Shown piece after piece: positions 5,700 through 13,240 of a DNA stretch of 23,646 nucleotides. The stretch spans positions 1-23,646 of the IMG/VR virus record IMGVR_UViG_3300046809_000429; one strand, written 5' to 3'. The DNA is from a virus. Below the pieces are notes generated by a model that ran no database searches, was not told where the DNA came from, and saw only the letters and a program-made list of their open reading frames with translations. Position numbers and translations under genes: made by a program. Within the stretch, counting starts at the first letter, position 1. Each line of letters opens with the position of its first letter.

Positions 5700-8600
5700 T
5701 CAAGTATGGCGATGACGTTTTGAACCTTGAACTCGCACGATGCAGACGCACTCTGCCATTGCCAATACACGACAAAGTTTTGAGCGGAAGTGGTGTCTAT
5801 GGCCGTAGATGCCCCCCAGATAGGATTCATGAATACCGTCGAATTAGGAAACCCCGCACCAATCAACGGAGATGTTCCACCGCTGGCAAACAAAATGTTC
5901 CCAACCATTGATTGCGAATTAACGGTTCCTGTGTTTTGCAATATGAACTCAAACGAGAATCCCTGCCGTTGGGTTCTGGCCGGGAATAGTAAATTCTGAG
6001 TGTTTACAGCCCCGGTGTGATAGTTTGTAGTGCCACCGAAAGTAACCGCCAAGACAGCCCCAGTTGATGAGCCGGAGTTTTGCAAAAAGTCTCCCGCGAC
6101 ATAAATATGGACTGCCCTGTTAGTCCCCATAGACGCCGCAGGAATTGGGACCACGACCAAGTTGCTCAATGCGCTTGACGATGTATCGTTGCTGACATTG
6201 TAATTGCGATAGATCACTACAGGCACGTTCCCATTTGTCCCACCAAAACCAAATTGAGCGGATAGTTTTCCGGTAACGAACAGGTCAGCCTGATTCGTCA
6301 CGATACCATTCTGAGGCGCAAGAACCAAAGGACCAGTGCTGCTTGAGAATGTCGCATTTCCGCTGGTCGTAATCGCCACCGAGTTGCTGTTTATTGCGAC
6401 GTTGTTTCCATTGGCGCTGACCATTAATTCATCTTTAACAAACTCCACCCCATTATTAGTCAAAGGCCCAGTAATCGTTATCGCTCTGGTGTCGTTATTG
6501 GTTAACGCATTCGGATCAGTCGGTCCTTGTGGACCCGTTGCCCCTGTCAACGTTACAAAATACCCTGTCCCGAATGTAAAATCACTCGTCGCACCTGTTC
6601 CATCAGACGAATTAGTAAAGTAAAACTTCGCCCCTGCTTTAAGTATTCCCTCTAGTGGCACTACAATCGTCTGTTGTGTGGTCACAGAGTTTGACACAAC
6701 AGAGAGAGTAGTGAAAGTAGAACCACCAGACTGATCAGCCATTATCGCCATAACGCCTGAACCAGTGGTGGCAGGGCCAATCAATACTATGGACGATAAT
6801 GCAAGTATCGGGGCTGACCCCACCGTATAAACTTGATTGATGTTCCAGTTGGTCTGCGTGATCGTCGGCGCCCCGCCGCCGCCGCTTGTGGTTTGCCCGT
6901 TAGTGGAGAGTGTGTTTCCAGTCAGTAATAACCCGCTCCCCACCGTGATGCTGTTGAGCGCCTTGTTGGCGTCCGAGCCCACCAGCGTCGAGGCCGTCAA
7001 AGAGCCGTTCGTCATCCGGCCCGTCGTGGAAATGATGTTGGCGAACAACGGAAAATTCGCCGTCGCGTTCGTCGCCCACAAACCGTCCGTGCCGGAGAAG
7101 GCGTTGCCGCTCGCCATCACACCGCCCAGGCCCGCCCCCAGGATCACCGCCCCCGGCCCCAGCCCAAACGCGTTCGAGACTGTCCCCGCCCCGCCCCCGC
7201 CCGTGCTCGTGATCCCGATATTCGCCTGCCCGTTCACCACCGCCCCCGTCACCACGCTCGAGCCGTTGCCCAGTATGTTCAGGTTGGAGATCACCGTTCC
7301 CCCGGCCGCCACCGAGACGCCATTGGTCAGCACATTCACGATCGCGTTGCTCGCCGAACCACTCCCTCCACCCCCTGTACTTGTAAAACCAATTTCCGCC
7401 TGCCCATTCACAACCGCACCGGTGATTGCGATCCCCCCATTCCCGATGAAGTCCAGGTTACTAACCACGTCAGACCCTAAACTTACAGTATTCGTAAAAA
7501 TCCTAGTAACTGCGCCTACGATGTTAGACGCAAGAAGGACTTTCACCTGGATAGAAGTAAAGAAGTTGGTTCCAGAAAAAGTGTTTGATCCAGAAAGGTT
7601 CAAGCCATTTGTCCAATGCGCTAACCCTACCGCATCACTTACTAGAACACTGTCCAACGCAGGTCCGCCGCCTTTGATTGTAGCCGTGCCATTGACGGCG
7701 AAATTGTTCGAGGCGTTGAGGTTTCCCCAAATGCTCAACCCAAGAATGCTGTTTGAGACGATGGTGAATGGCCCGGTCGTCGTGGTGCTTGTTTGGGGGC
7801 TGAATGTAAACCACGGCGTGGTCCCGCTGTCATTGATAATCGCATCTCCATGATCTGCTTCTTGGAATCCGCCTTGCGAATGGTTCACGGCGCAATGGCC
7901 GCCCAAACTATAGTTAACCACCTTGTAGTTCCCTCCAAAGTAAAAGTCATTTGCCACCGTGATTGATCCACCCACATTGATCACCGACGCGCCACACTTC
8001 AGAAAGCTGTTGTTTTCAATGGTGAGGTCAGACGAATCGAATGTCTCGTAAACAATGGCCGGCCCTAAGCCCATGAAACTCGCCACATCCAGGCTCCCCG
8101 CGTAATCCGCGTTCGTCCAGAGCGTGGTATAGGTGTAAGCCGAATTGGTGAAGAACGATCCTATGCTGCCGAAATTGTTCCCGCTGATTATGCCTCGATT
8201 TCCTCCATGGGCAATCGCACAAGCCAACCCAAAAAAAGTGTTCCCGGTAAACTCCGACCACACGGACGAGCTGGGCTCTAGCCACACTCCCACTACCCCG
8301 GGCTGCACCGATTGCGTCAATTCATAGTTGTAGGTGTAACCGCCATTGGCATGCGCCGATTGATTGGTCAACCCAAAGTTCCAGGCGAATGTGTTGTTCC
8401 TGAAACGCACGTCCTGGTACGCCCCTATCTTGAAGATCATATTTGTCGTGTTCGGGATCATCAGCCACGAGATGTTGTCCACCTCCAACCGCAAACCATT
8501 GAACAAGGTGCTTCCGATATATTCTGTCGTGATGACGAAGTTCGATCCGCCTGGACCGTTGTAAATAACTTGCGGCAAGCCCTCGCCTCTGATCTTTAGG

Positions 8601-9172
8601 TTAAACGGCCTGTTGGTGTAAGACGGAATGATGATCTGCCCTGTGCACACAAACTGGCCCGGCCCTTCAAGCACAATCGTCCCGCCGCCCGGAATCAAAA
8701 ACTTGCTCGCCGCAGCTGAGGATGGCGCCAGCGGCATGTCGTTGATCGCCTCCTGGATCCCTGCCGAAACCGTCCCCGTCGTCACCAGCTTGCCCTTCGG
8801 CCCGATCACTGTCCCGTTGGTGAACACCCGGTACACGGCGCTGATGTTCGTCAGATTCCCGGCGTCCCCCACAAAGTTGGTCGAGGTGATTTGGCCTCCA
8901 ACAAAAGTGGGAAAATAATTGCTGCCGACAAAGATGGAGTTGCTGAACGTGCCGCCGGTAAAGGTATTGGTCCCGATAAACGTCACGTTGCTGAACGTGC
9001 CGCCGTTGATGTTGCTGTTAATGGTGAAGAAGTAGAAATTGCTGCCCGCCCCGCCCCCAGGCGAAAACACCGCCGGTTGCTGGGCGCGCGCCTCTTGCCG
9101 CGAAAGGACGCAAAGAGCGCACAGCACCAGCACCAGCATCAGCACCGGTTTGAGTCGAATTATTGTTTTCAT
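5696..9172 (-). CDS. Tail-spike-like beta-helix protein with signal peptide (1158 aa)
   Basis: Residues 1-30 give a convincing signal peptide: basic MKTIIRLK, hydrophobic LMLVLVLCALCVL and an ARAQ cleavage region; CALCVL is encoded by an inverted 9-bp-period repeat. Residues about 45-110 carry short Gly-Thr-Phe-Ser-Asn repeats. Residues about 135-480 look like a pectate-lyase-type right-handed beta helix (IQEAIND, GGGTIVLEGPG, IRGEG, then many Asn-rich turns). Residues 571-606 and 629-664 are a tandem duplication with a 58-residue period (VVNGQA core, GGGG linker). A collagen-like TGATGPQGP lies at 877-885, followed by a beta-rich C-terminal domain. The family commonly binds or cleaves host polysaccharide. 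I begin at the ATG at 9172, five bases after the previous stop. An upstream in-frame extension to 9418 has no domain and overlaps another gene. The C-terminal third is AT-richer. Confidence 0.8.
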   Translation of the reverse strand: MKTIIRLKPVLMLVLVLCALCVLSRQEARAQQPAVFSPGGGAGSNFYFFTINSNINGGTFSNVTFIGTNTFTGGTFSNSIFVGSNYFPTFVGGQITSTNFVGDAGNLTNISAVYRVFTNGTVIGPKGKLVTTGTVSAGIQEAINDMPLAPSSAAASKFLIPGGGTIVLEGPGQFVCTGQIIIPSYTNRPFNLKIRGEGLPQVIYNGPGGSNFVITTEYIGSTLFNGLRLEVDNISWLMIPNTTNMIFKIGAYQDVRFRNNTFAWNFGLTNQSAHANGGYTYNYELTQSVQPGVVGVWLEPSSSVWSEFTGNTFFGLACAIAHGGNRGIISGNNFGSIGSFFTNSAYTYTTLWTNADYAGSLDVASFMGLGPAIVYETFDSSDLTIENNSFLKCGASVINVGGSITVANDFYFGGNYKVVNYSLGGHCAVNHSQGGFQEADHGDAIINDSGTTPWFTFSPQTSTTTTGPFTIVSNSILGLSIWGNLNASNNFAVNGTATIKGGGPALDSVLVSDAVGLAHWTNGLNLSGSNTFSGTNFFTSIQVKVLLASNIVGAVTRIFTNTVSLGSDVVSNLDFIGNGGIAITGAVVNGQAEIGFTSTGGGGSGSASNAIVNVLTNGVSVAAGGTVISNLNILGNGSSVVTGAVVNGQANIGITSTGGGGAGTVSNAFGLGPGAVILGAGLGGVMASGNAFSGTDGLWATNATANFPLFANIISTTGRMTNGSLTASTLVGSDANKALNSITVGSGLLLTGNTLSTNGQTTSGGGGAPTITQTNWNINQVYTVGSAPILALSSIVLIGPATTGSGVMAIMADQSGGSTFTTLSVVSNSVTTQQTIVVPLEGILKAGAKFYFTNSSDGTGATSDFTFGTGYFVTLTGATGPQGPTDPNALTNNDTRAITITGPLTNNGVEFVKDELMVSANGNNVAINSNSVAITTSGNATFSSSTGPLVLAPQNGIVTNQADLFVTGKLSAQFGFGGTNGNVPVVIYRNYNVSNDTSSSALSNLVVVPIPAASMGTNRAVHIYVAGDFLQNSGSSTGAVLAVTFGGTTNYHTGAVNTQNLLFPARTQRQGFSFEFILQNTGTVNSQSMVGNILFASGGTSPLIGAGFPNSTVFMNPIWGASTAIDTTSAQNFVVYWQWQSASASCEFKVQNVIAILE
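9095..9124 (+). repeat. 9-bp-period repeat, inverted copy inside the tail-spike signal peptide
   Basis: GCCGCGAAAGGACGCAAAG on the plus strand is the repeat in reverse of the gene direction, encoding the CALCVLSR part. The flank CCTCTTGCCG is shared with the inverted copy at 2565. Confidence 0.8.
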
Positions 9173-9177
9173 CAAAA

Positions 9178-9537
9178 TCAGAGGTAAGCGGTCCAATCCA
9201 CCTTGAAATGGCCCACCGCACCCGCCGCGATCGTGCAGGCCGCGTCGGTGAACAGCGCCATGTAAATCCCATTCTCCATCCGGTCCCCGCCGTGCACTGA
9301 CCCGCTCAAAAAATTGTTCGCCGTGATCGGATAAACCGTGCATGGCCCTTTGTCCGTCCCAGCGTTGGCGCTGTCCTGCAGCTTCAGGTACACCGGCGCG
9401 CCCGAATTGTTGAAGCAATAGAAATTGACCAGGCGCCGCTTCGCGGCGATCACCTGCTTGCTCGCCTCAAACGTCGGGTTCCCGTTCGCATCGCTGCTCT
9501 TATAGTGCTCGTCCGCTGCCAATGAAATTGAGTGCAT
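9178..9537 (-). CDS. Small virion protein candidate (119 aa)
   Basis: The chain looks like a small beta-sandwich: RRLVNFYCFNNSGAPVYLKL, then CTVYPITANNFLSGS, then GIYMALFTDAACTIA and FKVDWTAYL at the end. It has no signal or membrane segment. The phrase pattern, with a surface-exposed beta barrel between capsid and tail-spike genes, suits a head-fibre or decoration protein as in other phages. This is inference. The ATG at 9537 follows AAAGGAAACTGATTTTTT, where the end of a repeat copy merges with the AAAGGA ribosome binding site. Confidence 0.7.
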   Translation of the reverse strand: MHSISLAADEHYKSSDANGNPTFEASKQVIAAKRRLVNFYCFNNSGAPVYLKLQDSANAGTDKGPCTVYPITANNFLSGSVHGGDRMENGIYMALFTDAACTIAAGAVGHFKVDWTAYL

Positions 9538-9551
9538 AAAAAATCAGTTTC

Positions 9552-9586
9552 CTTTGCGTTCTTTGCGTTCTTTCGCGGCAAAATTC
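9552..9586 (-). repeat. 9-bp-period repeat in an intergenic gap
   Basis: The AATTTTGCCGCGAAAGAACGC head and two units end CAAAGGAAAC, supplying the ribosome binding site of the 119-aa gene. It fills the gap almost exactly. Confidence 0.92.
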
Positions 9587-9983
9587 ATCCGTACTTCTTC
9601 ACGACCTTCCTGCCCGGCGTCCACCCGCTCACCGTTCGCAGGCTCACCGTTTCCACCCGGCATTGCGGGTTATCCTTCAGGATCTCCTTGATCCCTTCCT
9701 CCGAGTGCAGCCCTTCCCAGCCAAAATTTTTGCGCGTCGCCAGGTTCCAGAACAGCGTCTTGGGGATCCGCGCTTCCACCCGGCCCCATTCGTAACCGCT
9801 CTCGTCCCGGTAAGGCAGCGCCCGGTTGTCCGGCCGGCCCGCGCAGCGCCGCATCCGCGTCTCGTGCGCCGCGTGCTCCGCCAGCTCCCGCTGCTGAAAC
9901 ACTTCGATCACGTCCGGCACCATCGAGATCGGCAATCCCATGCCCTCGCAATAGTCGGCTAAAGTGTAAATCGGCTTGCTCAA
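9585..9983 (-). CDS. Hypothetical protein after the capsid gene (132 aa)
   Basis: I do not recognise the family. The first half is helical (YTLADYCEGMGLPISMVPDVIEVF followed by a Glu/His/Arg-rich helix), and the second half has ARIPKTLFWNLATRKNFGWEG and a basic tail ending KVVKKYG. No signal is present. The start is a TTG at 9983 without a clear ribosome binding site. The next in-frame ATG (residue 15) would shorten the helix. Position just downstream of the major capsid gene makes a head-completion or virion role plausible, unsupported by motifs. Confidence 0.6.
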   Translation of the reverse strand: MSKPIYTLADYCEGMGLPISMVPDVIEVFQQRELAEHAAHETRMRRCAGRPDNRALPYRDESGYEWGRVEARIPKTLFWNLATRKNFGWEGLHSEEGIKEILKDNPQCRVETVSLRTVSGWTPGRKVVKKYG

Positions 9984-9998
9984 GGTCGGTGAGTCAGT

Positions 9999-10033
9999 CT
10001 TTGCGTTCTTTGCGTTCTTTAGCGGCTAAAACC
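9999..10033 (-). repeat. 9-bp-period repeat downstream of the terminator
   Basis: TTTTAGCCGCTAAAGAACGC head and two units, between the terminator and the 132-aa gene, in the gene direction. Confidence 0.9.
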
Positions 10034-10076
10034 AAAACCAGGAGCGCGCCGGCCGCCCTCACGCGGCCGGCACGCT
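10029..10076 (-). terminator. Intrinsic terminator after the capsid gene
   Basis: On the minus strand GCCGGCCGC, the loop GTGAGG and GCGGCCGGC form a perfect 9-bp GC stem. It extends by four more pairs (AGCG with CGCT) past one mismatch. The T-rich tract CCTGGTTTTGGTTTT follows. It is the clearest terminator in the window and separates the capsid gene from the downstream tail genes. Smaller hairpins lie just before it (10081-10105 and 10105-10128). Confidence 0.8.
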
Positions 10077-10104
10077 GTGTCCAGTTTCCCGTGGTAGTTC
10101 ACTG

Positions 10105-10128
10105 GACGTAGGTTGGGGATCCTACGTC
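10105..10128 (-). other. Hairpin enclosing the capsid gene stop
   Basis: GACGTAGG, an eight-base loop and CCTACGTC form a perfect 8-bp stem. The TAG stop codon at 10124-10122 lies within the 5' arm. It may protect the capsid message 3' end together with the terminator. Confidence 0.55.
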
Positions 10129-11246
10129 AGCAACAGGAAACCAAATCCCACCGGGTTATAGAGCCCCCCGCTCGCGTAGCAGCGAACCTGCCGGTTCGTG
10201 CCGCCGCCGTCGTTCTGCAGTGTGTCCGTGTCAAACGGCACACCCCAGCGCTTGAAGAGTTTTTCCCGTGAAATGATCAACCCGTATTTCGGCTTGTTCA
10301 CATACACCCGCAACGATCGGTTTGCGTCATTCTCCGCCGACCCGTTCGCCGCCGTCGTCGTGTTGCCGATGAAGTCCGTGTCAATCACCATAAACCGCCC
10401 GTAATCCGTCCGGATCACGTCAATCGAGATGCCCAGTTGCGAGTCCGCCAGCGCCTGGGTGAAGTTCCGGCTTTGCGTCGCCGCCAGGGCCCCGCCCGTT
10501 GCGGATACCGTCACCGGATCCACCAGGCCGGTCACCGCCGCCCTCAGGTCCAGCCCCGCCAGCAGCTGGTAATCCTTGTAGCGCTTCACCGCCGTGCGCA
10601 AGGCCTGCGCCGCAGTCCGCAGCGCCGCCAGGTTGAATGCCCCCGCCAGTGTCCCGGTGATGATCGCTCCCGCCGGCGCGCTGTGCAGGTCCGTTGGCTT
10701 GCCATACGCGAACGCGCTCGGAGCGCTGTAGGCGTTGGCCGGGTCTATCAGGTTGCGGATGCCTGCCATCAGCGAGCCCGATGCCCCGCCCACGTCCGTA
10801 AAGCTGGCCTGGTCGAAGCTGGCCATGGCCACCTCGATGTCCTGCTTGAGCAGCACCATCGCGTCCGCCGCGCCTTCGGCCAGGATCTTGCCCCGCCCGG
10901 ATCCGGGCAGCCGCGGCACCGCGTTGGCGATCCAGCCGCTCCCGAACACGCGCCGGAATGCCTGCCCGGTGTTGCCCATCTTGCGCCGGTTGCTGGTGAC
11001 GTCCCGCACCTCGGCCGTCTGCACCGCGTAACCGTCGCCAGGTCCCACCGCGCCCGCCGCATTGGGCCAGCTATCCACTTCCCAGGCAAATTCCGTGTTG
11101 CCCAGCTCCATTTCCCTGCCCGCCATCGTGTAAAGCGGCGTTTGGGCCGGCTCCACCCGGTCCAGCACATCCATCAAATCCTCGTAAGCGAGGTCCGCGT
11201 ACAAGCTGTTTGCCTGCCTTAAATTTGGTTCTGTCGTTAATGCCAT
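10122..11246 (-). CDS. Major capsid protein, SU10-like HK97 fold (374 aa)
   Basis: The protein has the size and pattern of phage major capsid proteins of the SU10/DUF5309-like group. An early TPLYTMAGREMELGNTEFAWEVDSW-like segment is followed by a loop with DGYAVQTAEVRDVTSNRRK. An Ala-rich helix comes next (KILAEGAADAMVLLKQDIEVAMA, the probable spine region), and beta-strand-rich peripheral parts end in VNKPKYGLIIS and YNPVGFGFLLLT. It is preceded by a scaffold-like gene 14 bases upstream, and the gap carries a GAGAAGAGAG ribosome binding site. The gene ends in a hairpin and a strong terminator, as expected for a very abundant product. No protease gene is recognised here. Family placement is from memory of sequence pattern. 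Confidence 0.85.
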   Translation of the reverse strand: MALTTEPNLRQANSLYADLAYEDLMDVLDRVEPAQTPLYTMAGREMELGNTEFAWEVDSWPNAAGAVGPGDGYAVQTAEVRDVTSNRRKMGNTGQAFRRVFGSGWIANAVPRLPGSGRGKILAEGAADAMVLLKQDIEVAMASFDQASFTDVGGASGSLMAGIRNLIDPANAYSAPSAFAYGKPTDLHSAPAGAIITGTLAGAFNLAALRTAAQALRTAVKRYKDYQLLAGLDLRAAVTGLVDPVTVSATGGALAATQSRNFTQALADSQLGISIDVIRTDYGRFMVIDTDFIGNTTTAANGSAENDANRSLRVYVNKPKYGLIISREKLFKRWGVPFDTDTLQNDGGGTNRQVRCYASGGLYNPVGFGFLLLT

Positions 11247-11260
11247 AAACTCTCTTCTCT

Positions 11261-12373
11261 CTACCGAATTAGGTCCGCCTTCTCGAAATACTCCGCTAGA
11301 GACGCCTTGGTGCCCGTCTTCATCGCCGCCGTTCGCGCCGCATCCACCTTGGCCTTGTCCGGCCGCACCCGCCGCGCCGCGCCGCCCCCGCTCGTGTTGA
11401 GCGGTAACGCCGCCGGCCGCCGAATGGCCGCCGGTTGTGCGCCGCCGGCATTATTGCCTGGCGCCGCTCCGTTGCCATTGTTGCCACCGTTGCGCTTTTG
11501 CAGCTCGCGCTGGATCTGCAGGTTGCCGTGGATCGCGCACCCCAGCCAATACTCCCAGTTGGGCTGGGTCTTGAGCTGGGGAAACTGCCGCGCCATTTGC
11601 TGCAGCTGGGCATAACGCTCGTCGCCCGGGTCATTCACCCAGGGCATCAGCTTGCCCACCTGCTCGTGCGCCTGCGCGTATTGCTTCAGCCACGCCTCCC
11701 GCTTGGGAATGTTGCGCAGTGTCCGCCGGAAATCCGCCTTGGCATTGGCCAAAAAATCGGCCATGCGTTCGGTTGAGAAATCCTCGTTCCCGGCCTCGTC
11801 CTTGAGCGCGATCCCTTGCTGGCGCAGGTAAGCCTCCACCCGGGCCGGCGCCGCCGCCAGTTTGGAGAGTAGCAAATCCGCTTCCTCCAATCCTGTCTCA
11901 GCCCGTTCCTGCCTCACCGCCAGCTCACCGATGTCCTGGACACTTTCCAGGCCCGTGTTGGCTGGCGTTTGGTTCGGTGGATTGCGCGACGCATCCTGCA
12001 GCTCATCCTTGAGCAGCCGGATCTCGTTCTGCAACCGTGCGATGCGTTTCTTGACCCCTACAGTATCCGTCTCTGTGCCGGGTGGCTCTTCATTGGCCTG
12101 ACCGGCTCGGTCTATTTCGTCGCCAGGTTGGGGCTCTTCAGTCCCGGCTGCAGGTTCCCCTGGCGGAGGATCTACCTGCTCGGGCTGCGCGCCAGCTCCC
12201 GGCGCGGGCTCTTGGGGGTTTGGAATGACAAGCGGCTCGTCCTCAAGAGACGGGGCTAATACGTCCACGAGTGCGCTCATTGCCCCGGCGCTCGAGAGCG
12301 CTGAGGCTGGCGGATTTCCAGCCGCGGTATTAGCGGCGGCTGCAGGTTGTCCGGCCTGGTTCTGGTTTGGCAT
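11261..12373 (-). CDS. Capsid scaffold-like protein (370 aa)
   Basis: Residues 1-105 are Pro/Ala/Glu/Gln-rich and disordered. A coiled coil follows at about 107-130 (VKKRIARLQNEIRLLKDELQ). Further helical parts carry NIPKREAWLKQYAQAHEQVG and PQLKTQPNWEYWLG, then an Asn/Gly linker and a basic C-terminus. This composition and the place immediately before the major capsid gene are typical of scaffolding proteins, whose C-terminal basic region binds the capsid protein. The start is the ATG at 12373 (MPNQNQAGQP); the upstream extension to 12421 is not needed and has no ribosome binding site. Confidence 0.78.
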   Translation of the reverse strand: MPNQNQAGQPAAAANTAAGNPPASALSSAGAMSALVDVLAPSLEDEPLVIPNPQEPAPGAGAQPEQVDPPPGEPAAGTEEPQPGDEIDRAGQANEEPPGTETDTVGVKKRIARLQNEIRLLKDELQDASRNPPNQTPANTGLESVQDIGELAVRQERAETGLEEADLLLSKLAAAPARVEAYLRQQGIALKDEAGNEDFSTERMADFLANAKADFRRTLRNIPKREAWLKQYAQAHEQVGKLMPWVNDPGDERYAQLQQMARQFPQLKTQPNWEYWLGCAIHGNLQIQRELQKRNGGNNGNGAAPGNNAGGAQPAAIRRPAALPLNTSGGGAARRVRPDKAKVDAARTAAMKTGTKASLAEYFEKADLIR

Positions 12374-12384
12374 CTTTTGTTTAG

Positions 12385-12405
12385 AGCGGAGAGAGAAGTT
12401 CCGCT
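12385..12405 (-). promoter_or_regulatory. Leader hairpin before the scaffold gene
   Basis: AGCGGA, a nine-base loop and TCCGCT form a 6-bp stem on the minus strand. It ends 11 bases before the scaffold ATG, where a ribosome binding site would be expected. It could affect initiation. Confidence 0.4.
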
Positions 12406-12427
12406 TTCTTTCTGATGCCACCCTGAG

Positions 12428-12454
12428 CCCCCGCCCCCAACCCCGTCAACCCCC
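12428..12454 (-). promoter_or_regulatory. Candidate G-quadruplex in the leader
   Basis: Four runs of four or five G separated by TTGAC, TT and C on the minus strand meet the usual G-quadruplex pattern. It lies in the 91-base leader between the 57-aa gene and the scaffold gene. No promoter of the sigma-70 type is evident here. Confidence 0.5.
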
Positions 12455-12462
12455 TCTGTTCA

Positions 12463-12487
12463 GTTTAATAGGGTTTGATAGGGTTTT
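12463..12487 (-). repeat. Short direct repeat, AAACCCTAT unit
   Basis: Two and a half copies of a 10-base unit (AAACCCTATC, AAACCCTATT, AAAC) provide the TAA stop and last residues of the 57-aa gene. Confidence 0.7.
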
Positions 12488-12638
12488 CTCCCTTTGCCAT
12501 CTGCGATTTGCCATCTGCCATACCGCTTCTTAATTTCTCTTCCAAACGGTGAAAGCACAGAGCAATGTGCCCGTTTGTGATGAAAAACAGGCCGATCAGG
12601 CACATTATTAAAATGAAGGTGTCTTTTGATTCAAACAT
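12465..12638 (-). CDS. Small membrane protein (57 aa)
   Basis: The frame from the ATG at 12638 encodes MFESKDTFILIMCLIGLFFI and continues TNGHIALCF, one hydrophobic segment of about 22 residues, followed by a basic helix (HRLEEKLRSG). The last residues come from two repeat types (GGCAAAT-like, then AAACCCTAT). The start lies nine bases after the 87-aa gene with AGTGAG upstream as a ribosome binding site. A single-span protein of this size could be an accessory holin or inner-membrane regulator. It is unusual among head genes, and no family is recognised. Confidence 0.6.
   Translation of the reverse strand: MFESKDTFILIMCLIGLFFITNGHIALCFHRLEEKLRSGMADGKSQMAKGENPIKPY
12492..12521 (-). repeat. 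GGCAAAT-type 7-bp-period repeat
   Basis: ATGGCAGATGGCAAATCGCAGATGGC-type degenerate units, in the gene direction. They encode MADGKSQMAK near the end of the 57-aa protein. Confidence 0.8.
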
Positions 12639-12647
12639 AGCGTTTAC

Positions 12648-12911
12648 TCACTTTTGGTTGGTTTGTTGAGCCATGTGCGCCCGGCCCAGCATCCTCCAAA
12701 AATCCGTCTCCCCCGCCACCACCACAATCCACGCCGCCAACTCCAGCGCCGCCACCCGGTTCAAGTTGATCACCACCCCACCCACCTCAAACCTCACGTG
12801 CTGGATATACCCCTCCCTCAACTCCACCCCAAAAGTGTTTTCGTCTTTCAGATTTTCTTCGGAATTCGGCATTCGGCCCTCGGATTTCTTTCGGATTTCG
12901 GCCCTCGTCAT
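12648..12911 (-). CDS. Small hypothetical protein with repeat-coded N-terminus (87 aa)
   Basis: The ATG at 12911 overlaps the previous stop (ATGA), and the first about 22 residues (TRAEIRKKSEGRMPNSEE) are encoded by a CCGAAAT-type repeat. The rest (VELREGYIQHVRFEVGG, then NRVAALELAAWIVVVAGE) looks like a small beta-hairpin plus helix domain, similar in outline to the 67-aa protein at 16742-16945. The ancestral start could have been later, for instance a GTG near residue 29 or the ATG at residue 14. It is in the run of small genes between the glycosyltransferase and the scaffold. Function unknown. Confidence 0.6.
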   Translation of the reverse strand: MTRAEIRKKSEGRMPNSEENLKDENTFGVELREGYIQHVRFEVGGVVINLNRVAALELAAWIVVVAGETDFWRMLGRAHMAQQTNQK

Positions 12912-12923
12912 TCGGATTTTCTC
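12849..12923 (-). repeat. CCGAAAT / CCGAATGACGA-type repeat
   Basis: About ten degenerate 7-9-bp units span a gene junction. One unit contains the ATGA in which the 109-aa gene stops and the 87-aa gene starts. I recall this unit type from Verrucomicrobia and Planctomycetes. Confidence 0.85.
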
Positions 12924-13237
12924 GCTTGCCTCTGCTTCCTCCTGGCCTCCTCATCCGCCCTCGCCCCTTCCTTCCACCTCTGCACCCCCACCATGTAAGC
13001 CCCCATCGCGCTGGCCCGGCCCGCGTGCCAGAGCCGCTCCGGCTCCGTCAGTTGTTTGGGCGACTCCATCACCAGCGTCGCGTCGCTCTCAAACTGTTGC
13101 AGCGCCAGGTCCATCAACGCCCGGTAGAGCGGGTCATTGTCATCCAGCCGCGCCAGCACCGCGTCATTGCGCTCCGGCCTCGAGGGCGCCCGCGTCCGCC
13201 AACTCGCCGGCCTCAAAAAATCAAAAAACGCTCTCAT
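12908..13237 (-). CDS. Hypothetical protein (109 aa)
   Basis: I do not recognise this protein. It is charged and mostly helical: a basic start (MRAFFDFLRPASWRTRAPSR), PLYRALMDLALQQFESDATL in the middle, a conserved-looking ERLWHAGRASAMGAYMVGVQRW, then a very basic helix ending in RKSE that is partly repeat-coded. Its ATG at 13237 directly follows the TTGAAAATTTG-type repeat without a Shine-Dalgarno sequence. Its position between glycosyltransferase and scaffold genes suggests a head-assembly accessory. Confidence 0.62.
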   Translation of the reverse strand: MRAFFDFLRPASWRTRAPSRPERNDAVLARLDDNDPLYRALMDLALQQFESDATLVMESPKQLTEPERLWHAGRASAMGAYMVGVQRWKEGARADEEARRKQRQARKSE

Positions 13238-13240
13238 CCG

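Noticed and set aside
6837-7853. Long plus-strand open frame (338 codons)
   Set aside because: It lies antisense within the spike gene and has a Pro/Val-rich biased composition, consistent with a shadow frame.
9172-9418. Upstream extension of the spike gene to 9418
   Set aside because: It overlaps the well-supported 119-aa gene in another frame and has no domain; the ATG at 9172 begins a clear signal peptide.
12374-12464. Sigma-70 promoter before the scaffold gene
   Set aside because: A TTGACG exists, but no acceptable -10 element lies 16-18 bases further on.
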